From: Monarcha castaneiventris obscurior
Taxonomy: Eukaryota; Chordata; Aves; Passeriformes; Monarchidae
Reading direction: 5' to 3'
DNA: 64,000 nucleotides
NCBI GenBank assembly: GCA_026261815.1
Contig: JAMPIT010000230.1
Span: forward strand, 2,055,501-2,119,500
Position 1 is the stretch's first letter. Each line of letters opens with the position of its first letter. The translations under genes and the position numbers were made by a program. The notes under the pieces were generated by a model. That model saw nothing but the letters and a program-made list of their open reading frames with translations. It was not told the origin of the DNA and did no database searches. Positions 23,274 to 35,965 of the stretch are shown in pieces.

Positions 23274-23995
23274 TCATAATCCTTTAAAACCTATTAAAAG
23301 TCCTATGGTGTGAACTATTCCTGGAAAAAGGCATCTCACTTTTCTTTAAAGAATAAGATGATGGGATTTAATTTTTTTTTTTTAATTTCCTTGCAAAGGT
23401 TGTCTTTTATTTTTATTTCCTTGCAAAACCTCACTGATGGAGGGAAGAAGACGTGTGAGCTCTCTGCAGGCTGGAGGGACCCAAATGACCCAACCATCAC
23501 TTTTCCTGCCTTCTTGACCCTTGTTCTCACAAAACATCAGGGAGAGCAAGGCAGTGAGGTTTTGAGGACTGCCCTCTGCAATCACTTAGTTATGATTTTT
23601 GAGCTGAATGATCACTGAGTGCACAGGGTGAGATGAAAGCACTGGTGAGGGGACCCTGCCTGGCACCTTTGATGCATCTGCTTAAAGCTGTTCCCTTGGG
23701 AAAAGCTCATCAGAGCTGAACCCACTGTGCCAACACATTTCCCTGTGAGAATTGCAGGGGCTCCAGCCCCTGCTGATGCCACCACAAGGCCGCTTTTTTA
23801 CAGCATTTCCGCTTCTCCCAGTTAAGGGACATCACGGAAAAGAGAGGGCGAAACAACCCCAACCCAGGCAAACATTTCCCTTTGTACTCCGGGGCTGTGT
23901 GGAGGTGGAATACGTTTTCCCCTGTCGGTTTTTCCTCATCCCTCACTTCTCAGCATTTCCTCCCTCTCCATGGTGACTCCACACAAACAAGCTCC
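23274..23995. other. unique sequence, no gene recognised
   Basis: Starts AT-rich (T10 run near 23371) and becomes GC-richer to the right. Nothing is recognised. Confidence 0.5.
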
Positions 23996-24300
23996 CCGGA
24001 GCGGGGCTGCCGTGAGTGCGCACTGCAGATGCGGTTGTGACTCACGGCCGTGACTCACTGGGGCGAGCTGCGGGCGAGCCACGCCGGGGCCTGGGAGCCA
24101 GCGAGCCCGGCTTGTGCTGAGCTCACACCGCCCGCCAGGGGAAGAGCATCCCGGGGACTCCTGTGGAAACCCAGGGAGTCCTGCATGGGTGGCCCCGATG
24201 GCTCCCGAAAGGAGAGAGAAGTGGGAATCGGGGGAGGAGAAGTTGCAGGCAGCTTCGCTGTCGCTGCTGGCAGGAGGAGAGAGTTTGGGTAATGAGGGGG
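23996..24300. promoter_or_regulatory. GC-rich segment with duplicated AP-1 site
   Basis: An exact 9 bp direct repeat GTGACTCAC occurs at 24037-24045 and 24050-24058, separated by GGCC. Each copy holds a perfect AP-1 core TGACTCA. CpG-rich sequence surrounds it. The minus-strand open frame 23936-24472 (178 codons) crosses the region, but it is Pro/Ser/Leu-rich without a known domain. An AP-1/NF-E2-responsive element is an inference. Confidence 0.4.
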
Positions 24301-24591
24301 TTGCCGCTGGGATCAGAGGTGGGATCCAAGCCTGAGCCCACCCAAGGTGAGAGCCCAGCCCTTGGAAGCTGGAAACCAAGAATTTGGCACCTGAAGGAAA
24401 GCAGGGACTGCGGGCTGCAGGTAGCAGAAGGAAAACCACACGGTGGCTTTCCTCTTTTAGGGCAGAAGGCAAGTTTCATACAGTGAATCCATAAACCATG
24501 AATTTTCTTAAGGTGCTGACCCTAACACAGCCACAGCCCAATGTGTCCTGAGTCTGTGCAGTCTCAGCATCCTTAGGATGCTCAGAGTTAT
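24301..24591. other. unique spacer before the purine array
   Basis: Ordinary unique sequence. The GC-rich block on the left fades out. Nothing is recognised. Confidence 0.5.
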
Positions 24592-24779
24592 GAGAAAGGG
24601 AAGGGAAGGGAAGGGAAGGGAAGGGAAGGGAAGGGAAGGGAAGGGAAGGGAAGGGAAGGGAAGGGAAGGGAAGGGAAGGGAAGGGAAGGAAAGGAAAGGA
24701 AAGGAAAGGAAAGGAAAGGAAAGGAAAGGAAAGGAAAGGAAAGGAAAGGAAAGGAAAGGAAAGGAAAGGAGAAAGAGAA
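24592..24779 (+). repeat. compound pentanucleotide array (AAGGG)18(AAGGA)17, 188 bp pure purine
   Basis: Counting units gives 18 perfect AAGGG copies (24596-24685), then without interruption 17 perfect AAGGA copies (24686-24770), bordered by purine-only bases. The whole 24592-24779 stretch has no pyrimidine on the plus strand. The minus-strand open frame 24508-24834 with its LSFPF repeats is an artefact of this array. Confidence 0.97.
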
Positions 24780-27187
24780 TTCTCCTCTGCTTACCTATCT
24801 TCCATTGAGTCACGGACATGAGATCATCACTCACAATAATTCAGGCAGCCTGCCCCAAAATGATTAGGCTTTCATGGTGACAGATTAAAGCAAATTTTGC
24901 TCAACAATGTAATCAGTTACTACAATGGGCAAACAAAGGATAAAGCAAGGCAGATACAGCATGGGAAAGTTCCTTGTGGAACTGATAGGAGCTGTAGGCA
25001 AATGTTAACACAAATGGAAATAAACCCAGTGTAAAACAAGGAAAAGTATAACCTTACAATCAAAAGGGAATTACAGTGTTGTTTTTTCTGGTTTGGTTTT
25101 GGTTTTTTTTCTCAAAGGATAATAGGGAAATTGACTACTAGAAATTTGGCATAAGTGTTGTGACTAAATTTCATGCAAGGCTGTGGCATCTGCTGGTGGA
25201 GGACATTGTATGAATGCCAGCTTGGGGACAGGAATGCAATTGGGCCATCAGATCCCTCTTTTACTTCTTAAGAAATAATTAAAAATATCCTCATCTAGCT
25301 GAAACAGATGGCTACAATCACACCATTTTGTCTTAATCTGAATAAGGAAAAAATTGTTTCCTGGCTGCATGACACTCAAGCTGTTCCTCTTAGCCTTTTC
25401 CCCAGGAAAAGCCCCAAACACTTCACACCTTTGACATTCTCAGGCTCTACCTACCGGCCAGACTAGCTCATGCTGCATTTCCCTAAGATGTCCATAAAAG
25501 GGTTAGGTTTAAACAGGGTGTCTCAAGCCCTTCCAGGTAATTGTTTGTAGATTGGTCTGGTCATGACAGATCCAACTTGTACTCGCTCCACTCTGTTTGC
25601 TGAGCAAAGCTGGGCCAGAGCTGTGATGCCCAGCATGCTTGGGCTGGCTCGCATTCAGAGAGCCCTGCAGCTCAGCTCTACCTTCATTTAGGCTTCTCTG
25701 CTGCCAGAGAGGCTGGTTTGCAGAATGATCTTAAGATCCAGGATTTTCTGGGGGCAGATCCCCAACCCCCAGCATCCTGCAGGGAGGTGGCCATGAGGTA
25801 CCTCTGGTTGTGGTGCCTTGGTGCCTCCAGCTCTTGGCCACATCCTTTGCCTCCTTTTCAGTGAAGAGCTGTTTCCAAATCTCCATTGTCAAGCTCCAAA
25901 AGGGGTTGGCTCACAGCCTGGTGTAGTGGGGAGATAAAGTTAGATGATCCCTTATGCGCCATGAAATGCTCCATGAAACTTTGTAGGGGATAGAATATGA
26001 ACCTCCCTTAAACAGACTCGCTGTGACTGCCTGGGGAATGCATTTCTCATTAAGATTGCGTTTGGTTTTGATGAGCAAGGGATTCTTGGAGAGCATTGCT
26101 CCTCTTCTCTCTGGCATTTAAACCCCTTCTTCAGTTCTCCAGTGCGCCTTGTCCTGGGTTTTGTGGTGACATTGTTGTGGTGACACTGTTGTGGTGGCAC
26201 TCTTGCTGTCCATCACCCTCAGAGCAGCTACTTTAGTTCCCAGACCAACTGTACCTTGCTGGATTCCCTTTTTGTGCCTGTGCTCCTCTCCACATTGGCA
26301 GGAGATGGTGCCTTCCCAGAGGAATGGCTCGCTGGATGGAGATGGAGGAGCAGGAAGGCAACTTGCAATGGGGAGGGCAAAACCTACCAGCTGCTGCCAA
26401 AGCCGATATGGTGCAGCAGAGCATGGGCTCATTTTTGTGCTTTCCAGAGGGCAATTAGCAAACTGAGAAGATGCTGGGTGGACTTGGGTGGAAAGGGATG
26501 GCCTGGTGCATAAAAAGAGCAGGGATGAAAGTGGAAAAGCTCTCTTGGTAAAAGTGGAAGGGTGCAGGCATCCCTCAGACCACTTGTCAGCCTGGGAGTC
26601 ATGGACTGCTTCCAAGAGGGCCAAGAGTGGTAGCTAAGAAATGTACATTATTAGGCTTTATTTTGCTTTGCGGGAGTCTGCTGCGCAGCTGGAAAATGTA
26701 ATTAGGTCCTGGTGCTGTAAAATGGGCTGCACACATGCTGCTCCAGGCTGAGATTAGACAGGGAATCTGGGAAAAGGTTAGGCACAGGCTGTGCTGCAGT
26801 GGAAATGTGCTCGTTGTGAGTCTAAGAGGATAAGGTTTGTTCCAGAAGCCACTTTCTTTCAACCCCAACCATTTTCTTGGTACATCCAAGGCAGCCAGAA
26901 TAGTTTTGTTATAAACCTGGAACAGATCTGTGCTCCTCACTTCAGGTGGAGAGCTAAACCATTTCTACAAGCTGAAGATCAAGTTTACAGGATAAATTGG
27001 GAGATTGAATGAAGGAGCAGACTTTGAGGAAAGAGAGTAGAGATAAGGAGGAAGAGAATCCCAAGCAACAGGTCCATCCACAGGAGATAAGAAGGGGGCA
27101 AGAAACTGAGCTGAAAGAAGACAGTGTAAGGTCCCCTCCCTGGGAGAGATTCCAGCCTTGCATTTTCTGGGTATCCTGTGAGGTCAG
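24780..27187. other. unique sequence, no gene recognised
   Basis: About 2.4 kb. A short GTGGTGACA(C/T)TGTT duplication is visible at 26163-26190. Open frame 26118-26624 (-, 168 codons) is overlapped by plus-strand frames 26191-26466 and 26256-26513. No domain is recognised. Confidence 0.45.
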
Positions 27188-27211
27188 CTGCTGCTGCTGC
27201 TGCTGCTGCTG
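27188..27211 (+). repeat. (CTG)8 trinucleotide repeat
   Basis: Eight perfect CTG units. Minus-strand frames read it as poly-Gln or poly-Ala and the plus-strand frame as poly-Cys. None of these open frames is otherwise protein-like. Confidence 0.95.
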
Positions 27212-30200
27212 GAGAATGCTTCTTCCAGAGCCAGGTGAAGGATTCATAACATTTTGTTTCCAGCATTCTTCTCCCATCCAGCAAGTAAACAGAGCACACA
27301 GAGTACTGTGCTCTGGCAGGGCCTCCGAACTGGAGATAATCACCTGTCACTGCCAGCAGTCATTCCTTGGAGCTGCAAAGAGCTGTGCCTTCCTCTGTAG
27401 GTTCAGATTTTCCTCTAGACATAAGTGGGCACAGTCTGTACATTTCCATATAAAATAGCTCTTGTTCTTACATCATTGCTTTGATTTTGTTTGTTTTTGT
27501 TTTTGTTGTAACCTGGAGAAAATCCAACCAAGAACAATAGTAAGGTTTCAAAGCCAAGCACCCTGGTGCTAGAAGCTGCCAGAAGTCAGGCTGTTCACAT
27601 CAGTTCAGTTTGATCTCCTATTTTGATTCCTTTTTACAAGACCCTGCATATTTCAGCAGAGGGGCCCAACCTCACTCAGCACACTGGTTGGACAGCGGGT
27701 CAGGCCATAAAGCAAACACTTTCTCTGGTGATTAATGCCCTCTGTGGGTATCCTGGAGAGGTGAATTATAGTCTTGGCTTTGCTACCACCTTTTGTTTGA
27801 TGTTGAGTTGGGTGAGATGGTATCATAATGGAACTGTACAAGGTGGCTGAGTTATGGTGGGGGCTCGCCAGCATGAATGATGGCCTTCTCCACTGTAGCT
27901 TGTTTGGTCTGTCTTTTGAAATCTTCGTGTTCTTGCAACTCAGCTTTTTCATAGCACACATTGTCCTGGAGGACTGGGTAGATCCTTGCTTTTTTTAGCG
28001 TCCTCAAAAGAAAACAGCCTCTGGGTGATCTCTGGCTGGGGCTGCTCATTGTGATCATTCTCCACTTGAGGGCGATGTGACCTGGTCCAGTGCACACGAG
28101 AGGCAATTCGGGGTGAAATTAAGATGAAAAGAATTTGGCATCTGCTCTGTGTGTCCAAACGAGGTCTAGGCAGCTACACCACTGCAGCTGGTGAAGACTA
28201 ATTCAATAGAGCCAGAGGAGTTTGGAGGGAAAATCAGCTTTCCCTAGAACGGGCAGGCACCAGCTGAGCATGGGAATCCCTCCCCGTGTTCACGGGGCTG
28301 GACTGGGGAGGGTCACAACTCCCTTCCCAGCGCCTTTTGTCTTTGAGGTGGTCTCAAGACCCTGGTTTGGGCTCCAACTCTGCCCCAGAAGAGTCTCCCA
28401 AAGGTTGCACCTCCCACCTGTGTGCAGGAATGTGACAGTGCTGAGACACACCAAGTGTCCACTGAACAACCAAACCAGGGCCCAGATCTCTGCTCACAGC
28501 TCTGGGAACTTGCACATTTAGCTCATGTGCAGGCAGGGGCACTCAGCTGCCGGCATTTAAAGGCCTTGTTGGCAAGGTAAGACCTGCCCAGGGTTATTGA
28601 TGTCATCAAAGAAGGGAAGATGTCCCGCTGGGTGTGGAAATCCAGGGCATTTTTGCTGAGGGGACTGCACACCCACCTCTCAGTCAGACTGTGACTTGTG
28701 GGTCAGGATCTCAGATCAAGAAGAAGCTGATGAATTTGACTGAAAATACGGATGACTCTTCACTGCCAAGTGGCACAGTCAGATTTTGCTGCAAAATATG
28801 TGGCAACGGGGCTTTTTAAAGATATAAATCTTTGTTTTGCAAAGGCCTGTAACAATCCCTATGCCAAGAAATGTATTTCAGGTTTCTGCAATCAAGACAT
28901 GCACTTTATTTTTGTAGTCCAGGAAAGCTACACTCCAGGAATATGGGAATATGCAATGGCTGCCTGATAAATGCCAGTTGATCTAAATAATTCACCTCAT
29001 TCGTGTCTGGTTTATCTGTCAGGTTGATCAGCATTTATCTTTGTTGTTTGCAGGCGAGCAGGAGAGAAATATTAGAGATGGAAACATTTCAGTCCACTTA
29101 AAACTACATGGAACTAAATCAGTGTTACAGTGGCAACTGAAGCAGACATTTCTAATTAGCAGCAGCTTAAAACACAGCAATGGTCTGTAATGAAATAAAT
29201 AGATCACCATTGTCCCCAGCACCAGGGAAAGTGGTGTAGGACACAAGAAGCCTCGTAGCTCATGCATCTTCCTGGACCCTTCCTCCCACGAGCATGTTCA
29301 GAGTCTTCATATGTTCAGTTCCCTTCCTAAAACTATTTTTCATGCAGGCTCCTTGCAATTTTTGAAGCAGAAGGGTGCATATTCTGCCTTGCTGGGTACA
29401 AGTGTTGTTCTGATGTGCAGAGAGCTGCACACAAAGTTTTGGGTTGCTGGGGACAGGAAAAGACCTGGTCACAGGTCTGGGAGCAGAGCCCAGAACTACA
29501 CGTTTGTCTCCTTGAAGCCAGCTGAAGCTTAGGCCTGTAACAAATGTGGGATCCCCCAACACCTCTGTGGGTACCCCTCTAATCTGGTTCCTTGAGTCTG
29601 GTCATCTTCTGATGGCTGATTTAATAACACTTGGGTTGAGCTGTGGCAGGAAAGGATTTGGTTTCTTTGAAAAAAAAAATAAAAGAGGAAACTAAAGAGT
29701 TTTCATTTATGTGTTAGTGGGTTAAGGAAATGATTCTGGGATCATTTGTTTCACATGTGCCTCTATCTCATTTCTCAGACAGACAAGGTACTGCTGTTCT
29801 CTTAGCCTTTGATATGGGACAAAAGTAATAAGAGGAGGGAATTTGTACAGGAAAAACAAATTCCAAGGGGGAAATTTCAAACTGGCCTGCAGAACTCACT
29901 CTCTCACAGGACTGCAGAGAGGCCAAGAGCTGGACAGGGCTTGGGACAACTGGAAACTGGGCTGGCTCTGACAGAGGTGACCCTTCCAAACAGACTTTGA
30001 GGGGCTCCCCAGTTTTGTCTGTGGTCTTGCCTTTCCTTCCCAAACACACAGCAATAGTTCTGCTCACCTGCATCCCAGGGAAGCCATCCAGAAAGCCCTG
30101 GCACTGTGGTGGCTGACCCTCCAACCATCTGCTGGTAACAGCAGGAGCCTTCTGGCTGCCTTGCTGTGGGAAGCACACGGTGACATTCCTGCAGGAGGGA

Positions 30201-30372
30201 CTTCTGCTGAGCAATTGCCCTGCAGAAAGATGATTTTATCAGCTGTGTCTTAAAAACTTCCACTCTAGCGCTGAAGATAATGGGAACACACATTACTGCT
30301 GGCCTGCTTGCTGCTGATTTGACATCATGCCACGTGGGGGAGGTGTTGGAAATAGGCAAATACTACAGAATT
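27212..30372. other. unique sequence, no gene recognised
   Basis: About 3.2 kb of unique DNA. No repeat family, exon or RNA gene is recognised. Open frames on both strands overlap heavily (for example 29768-30214 - and 29809-30000 +). Confidence 0.5.
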
Positions 30373-30396
30373 AAAAAAAAAAAAAACAAAAAAAAA
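30373..30396 (+). repeat. poly-A tract
   Basis: A14, C, A9. I find no retroposed gene body or LINE end upstream, so I do not read it as the tail of a processed pseudogene. Confidence 0.8.
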
Positions 30397-33300
30397 TCAA
30401 ATCACTCTGAGTTGAAAGGGAGGAGAGCCAGGAAAGGAAATACCTCAGGCAGAGAATTACTACTTCTGTATCAAAGCCAGCAACTCCTTACTTTAATATT
30501 TAACACCCAAGAGAGCTGAGGGGGAGGATGCTGAGAATGGGTGAAATTTTTCAAAGGAACCCAATTTCTAGTGATTTTCCTTGGGTACATTTTTCTAGTG
30601 AATATTCAGTTTGATGAGAAATGTGACTTTTGGTCATCAGAAGCACATTTACACGTTCAAACTGCAAATTGCTGAACAGTTTCAGCTGGAAAGTGAAGTG
30701 TGCAGAGTGGCTGGAAGGGGACATTAACCCCTCCCACCAAAATCCAGCACTCATTGCTGCTGCTTTTCTCACTTAAAAGTCAAAGTGTTTAACTCTGGGT
30801 CAAAGGGAATGTTTAGCTCAGGAGAAGAGAAGGCAAAAGGGGTAAGGCAGCTTTTTGCTGTGTTTAAAGGAGAGATATTGAGAAGAAATGTTCAACAAAA
30901 GATGATGAAATGGGCACGAGCTGCATCAGGGGAAATTCATTTTGGGCTTAAGAAAAAGCATCTTTGTCATGAGAGCACTGAAGCACCAGAAGAGAAGCCC
31001 AGGGAGAGTGAGCAGTCTGCGTCTTCAGAGAGAATCAAAACTCAATGGAGCAAGGCCCTGAACAACTGGAGATGACCTTGAACCCAGACCTTCTTTGATC
31101 AGGGCACTGAGCTGCAGACTTCCAGAGGTCCCTGACAACCCAAATTATTCTCCAGTTCTGTGAAGCTGAGATTGAATGAAATGAAGAAAAAAAGTTCCCT
31201 GTTTTCCTGTCATTCCTCTGCCTTCAGCACAGCTGGAGGCTGGCATTCATGTGCTTTGCCATGCTCTTTGCCTTTCATACTTCTGGCCCATACATGGTCC
31301 TAATATCCATTTCAGCTGCTTTGCTTAATCAATTAAGCTGGTTTGAAGTTATTTCAGTCCCCAGTGATGCTGTCTGCATCAGTGACAGCGAAATCAATTG
31401 CCCTGCAACAAGAAGCACTCTTACTGCCCTGCCAGCACTTATGGGGATCTTTTGATGCTGCAGGGACAGGGAAACGTGGGATTAGGGCCAGACAAGGTAC
31501 AAGGTCTACGTTTCACCAAGGAAAGACAGCAGGAGGAAGTTATTGGAAGGGTTGAGGCTGGTTGTCAAAGGGACATAGCACATGCACAGGGATCTGCTCC
31601 CTCTCTCTGCTGCCTTAACTTCCCCTGTTGGAAGGAATGGTTTATCCTGAGGGTGCAAGGCTGGATCCAGGCTAAGGGAGGTCAATTCTGTTATCCAAAC
31701 CTGTACCATGACAGCTCACCTGTATCAGGTAAGGAGCTGCAACCACTTCTTAGAAAGGAACAAATTGTTTTCCCCTATTTTCAAGTGGTGTGCAGTAATC
31801 CAAGAGTCGTAGTTCAGTTTTGGGGCAGGGAGATGTGGGGTCTTTTTCTTGCCAGGCCCTTAGGAATTTTGGAAGTTTTGGGTGGAGTTCCGGAATGGGG
31901 CTTGGGCTCTGCACGAGAGGTAAGAAAGTGAAATGGTGCATTGCAACTGGTGATAAGAAGAAAAATGCATTTATTGTGCTTGTCACATGTTCGGATACTG
32001 TGGAGCTCCAGGCTTGGTCCTACCCACAGAGGGAAAGACCACAGAGTGGCTTTGCTCGGCCTGAGGTCACCTCCCAGCCCTCTCAGTACCTGGAGAGTTA
32101 GGAAAGAGCCAGGACACAGAGTTAAACCAAACACTCACTGGCATGTGTGTCTTTTTCTGCAGTGGCAAAAGCCTGGTTTGAGTAGATCCAGAAGGCTTTT
32201 GTCCTAAATATTTACAATTAGGCTGCTAAAAGGAACTGTCGGATGTGACCTGGAGGCCTCCTCTCCACCTCTTTGCCTGAGGGAGATCCAAAACAATGCA
32301 AGAGAGCTGGAGTTTCTGCCAGGTTGGTCTCTGCCTGGGGGAGGGATGAAAGAAAAAAAACAACAGACAGCAGATGTCCTCGATTATTATCTAATCCAGC
32401 CTGCCTTGGGGGCAGGAGAAGAACCTGTAACAAATGGACCAGCTGAAGGTTCTGCTGGGGAACAGCTTCCTAGAGCTCTTGGAAAAGTCTGGGTCATGGA
32501 GTAGCCAAGTCAAACCCTGACTTGCTGTCCGTCACTGCTTTGACTTCACTGCAACCAGTGAGGAAAGGGGGAATGCTGGTCCTTTGTCATTTATTGGAGG
32601 AGGGTACATTTCCTCTGGAGTCTTGGATTCCCTTGGTGGATCACAGAGAAAACTTTATTCCTGCCCAGTGCTGCTCCTCTGTGCTTTTCAAAAGAAATTG
32701 TGCAAAAGCGTTCTTTCTTTTATTTGTAGAGTCTGTCCCAGTAGGACTTCATTGGTGTCTCTCCTCTTAAATTCAGAGACTTTTTCTTGGCTTAAAGGTA
32801 GCTCATAATTGACTTACAGCTGCCTCTCCACAGGATATTGCTGTATCGTATTCCCTTTTATGTTGCTGCGCCATGGAAACATTCCTGTGAATTTCGGGGA
32901 AAAGGAAGAATGAAAAGGTGAGAGTGGGATAGAAATCTACCTCCATTTGGTCCTTAGTCTTTTGCTGCTTACCTCAAGGATCAGAAGGGATTCAAGCTTT
33001 GTCCTGATAGGGACTGTCCTTAATAAGAGCTATGTGGTGATGACAGGTGATGTAAGGGACCTTTGCTTGGGTCTAGATAAGTATTGTTCCTGAAATCTTC
33101 TTGAAAAGTCACTCTTGCTTTTGCAAATGTTGTTTGTGTCTCCTTGCCTGTTTCTAGAGGATGGTGAGAGAAAGTTCCTTGCATTCAGCCCTGGCTGCTT
33201 TCCCATCCCAACTCACGGTGTTACAAGAGCCAGTCTTGAGTGCCCATGCAGAAAGGTGTGCCTGCACCTCCTCGTGGCTTGCATCTCTCTGTGGATTCAC

Positions 33301-35759
33301 TGACCACTGAACAGTGAAGGAGAAGAGAGTTCCAAGGCTCCAAACTCCCACTGTGAAAGCCAGAAATATGCTAACAAACCCTGAGCAGTGGGAAGCCAAT
33401 ACTAACTGTATTAGCTACAATGACAGGGACTGGCCAGCTTCACTTGTCAGGTCAAAGCTGACCTCTGGGGATGGGCAGGGAGGCTGTTCCCCACATGGAG
33501 CTGGGTTATACGAGCAGGTGTATGGAGCAGGTTTTATGTAGTGCAAGAACAGCTGGAGGCCCCAGCACTGATCAGGTTTCTTGGCTTGGCCCTCGATTGC
33601 ACACCGGGGATTGCCAGAGCTGCTCAGTCTGGTTCAAAGCAGATAAGAACATCTGCCTTCTCCTGCTGCCCTCCACGGATGACACATCAAAACTGGCCCT
33701 CAACATAACTCTGGTGCAGCTGAATGCTGTTCAGCTCCATGGAGAGTTTGGTCTGGTGTCTTGTGAAGCGTCAGAGCTTGAATTCCCCCTGCCACAGAGA
33801 CTCATGCTGGAGCTGGTGGAGGGCATGTCTTCATCACATTCCACATGATCCCACTGTCCCCCCATGGCTTCAGCTTCCACTCAACTATAAAAGGCTTTTT
33901 CCTTGCATTCATCTGTGGGCAGATGGAGATTTCTGGGATATAGGTGCACAGGGACCCCAAGGCTGTGGCTGTACCCCGCTGCTTGAGCTTCTCTAGACTG
34001 TCAGCAATGCTTATTTGGGGCTGTTCCCTTGGACAGGCTCTCATGCACCTCTTTTTTTCTAATCCACTGATGGCATGGAAGTCCAGCCTGGTAAGTGCTC
34101 ATGATAGAAATCTAGACAAGAAATGAAAATGCTGAATGTCCTTGCACGTGAAAGCCTTTTGCTCATGTGATCACAAGCAGGAAGACTGGTGACCTGGGCA
34201 AGCAGCCTCCACACAATGACCAGTTGAGCATGGCATGTACTCCATGAGCTCCTGTGGAATGTTGCCAAGCAGCATCTGCTGGTGATTCAGAGCTGTCCAA
34301 GTCCTCCAAGCCATTTCTGAGTGGGCACAAAGAGTCCTGCAGCATTGTACAAAAAAAGCACAGATGTCCCAGAGACACATCACGAGATGACAGTGAGTAC
34401 TGCCAGGTTGTGACATGAGAAACCCTGTGTGTGACATGGCCAGCATTATGATGCTCTTGTCTAAATGCACTGATTCAGTCGTGCACTAAATGGCAAAGCT
34501 ACAGAGAAGCTTCACACCAGCAAACCCTGGTGAACAAGGGGGGCAGTTCCTAAGCAAATTGGAATTCCTTGAGGTTTCTGGCCAAAGTGTCATGACTGTG
34601 CAGCCATGAGGCTGGGGAAGCAGAGGATATCAGCATTACATAGCAGTATAATTTAAAGCCATAACTCCAGGGACTGCAGCTGAGTGGTCAGGCAGGGGCT
34701 GCTGAAGAGCTGTGATATGAGACGAGCTGACCCAGAGAGCAGCTCAGTGGGGAGGCACGTGGCTCTGGGCCTGGCAGGGTGGGTGAGTGCTTGGGAAGCT
34801 GTAGTTTTATCTCCTCTGAGATGCCTTGGCAGCGTGTACAGGACATGGCGTGCTGCCAGGGCTGGAAAAGGAGTTGCCCTGGAGGGAGCAGGGCCGTGGG
34901 GGCCGAGCCAAAGCTTTGGCATGTCTGGTGCTGCTCATGGCTGGGCTGGCTGCTCAGAAGCTGCAGAAAATGCAGGTGCTGGTGGTCTGGGGGGAGACCT
35001 TTAGGGCTGAGAGCAGCCAGGGAAGGTGGGTGCATCAGCTGCATCTTGACTGGTAAATGATGCAGGTCCTGAGCATGGGCTCCCACAGCAGCACAAGTGT
35101 CCCTGCTGTTAGATGGCCCTGGCATGGTCCTACTGGCATTTCCCAGGTAATTCCCAGGCACAGTCTGGGGGTTATCCCAGGCTGGAGCCATCCCCAACAG
35201 GCATCAGTGATGTGGCTGTCCTTTAAGAAGGACAAGAACAGCTTAGAGGGATAGATGAGCTGAAAAAGGGTCTGGTGCCCACCGTGTTGCCTGGTGCAGC
35301 CAGGATGGTGCCAGGGTGCAGAATGGGGTCTGGCAGCCACAGGACTCCTGGATATCCATTGTGCACTCGAGTCACTCCACATAATGGCCTCCTAGAGATT
35401 CCTCTGCTTGTTTATAGTCACCTCTGAACTCTCCCCGACTTCTGTCGGGTTAACACATGCACTCCCCAGCCCTGCAGATGCTCAGGAAAATTCAAACTAG
35501 GAGGGATCTGCGCTGGGAAATAGCAGCTGAACCCTCTGCATCACTGATCTCCTGCAAAGTGGGACTTCATTCGAGTACTTCTGGTTTATCCTGATTTAAA
35601 CATCCTGACAGTGGTGCGGCCCCGTGGCTCTGGAGAAGCTCCACCGTTTGAACAGCACCTTGCAAACATACAAGCTGTGAAATTTCCTGGTGCCACTGGG
35701 GTTGCTTGAGAAAAAGCAGCTAAAAACTGCTGCTGGCTACTGTATTACAGCCCAGCAGA
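30397..35759. other. unique sequence, no gene recognised
   Basis: The longest repeat-free stretch of the window, about 5.4 kb. Open frames of up to 177 codons (31398-31931 +; 34688-35197 -) have overlapping rivals on the opposite strand and no known domain. 34680-35060 is GC-richer but not CpG-rich. Confidence 0.45.
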
Positions 35760-35965
35760 GCTGCAGGCAGGCCGGCCCCCCGGCGTTGTCACAGAGCTAA
35801 AATTGATGGATAATAGGGCTAACAAAATAAAAGGAGGCTCTTCCTTGCGCTGCCTGGGGAACAGGAAACTCTGCACGGCGAGCGCGTGGAGGTGAACAAA
35901 GCGTTAAAGCCTGGCAGAGCAGCTGCTGCTGACCTTCTGGTCCCAGCACCGCTAAACAAAGCTCC
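35760..35965. promoter_or_regulatory. candidate non-coding regulatory element
   Basis: A mixed block combines a CpG-containing edge (GGCCCCCCGGCG) with TALE/HOX-like TTGATGGATAAT (about 35802-35813), SOX-like AACAAAG (twice) and TTAAAG sites. It lies between plain unique flanks. The regulatory reading rests on motifs only. Confidence 0.25.

Noticed and set aside
23936..24472. 178-codon minus-strand open frame
   Set aside because: It lies in GC-rich DNA with few stop codons. Pro/Ser/Leu-rich without a domain, and overlapped by three plus-strand frames.
24508..24834. 108-codon minus-strand open frame with LSFPF/LPFPS repeats
   Set aside because: It is only the translation of the AAGGG/AAGGA pentanucleotide array. 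A 5-base unit read in triplets gives a 5-residue repeat without stops.
30280..30396. Processed pseudogene ending in a poly-A tract
   Set aside because: No recognisable gene body upstream of the A-rich run and no flanking duplication seen.
31398..31931. 177-codon plus-strand open frame
   Set aside because: No domain. Overlapping frames on both strands and no promoter or splice context.
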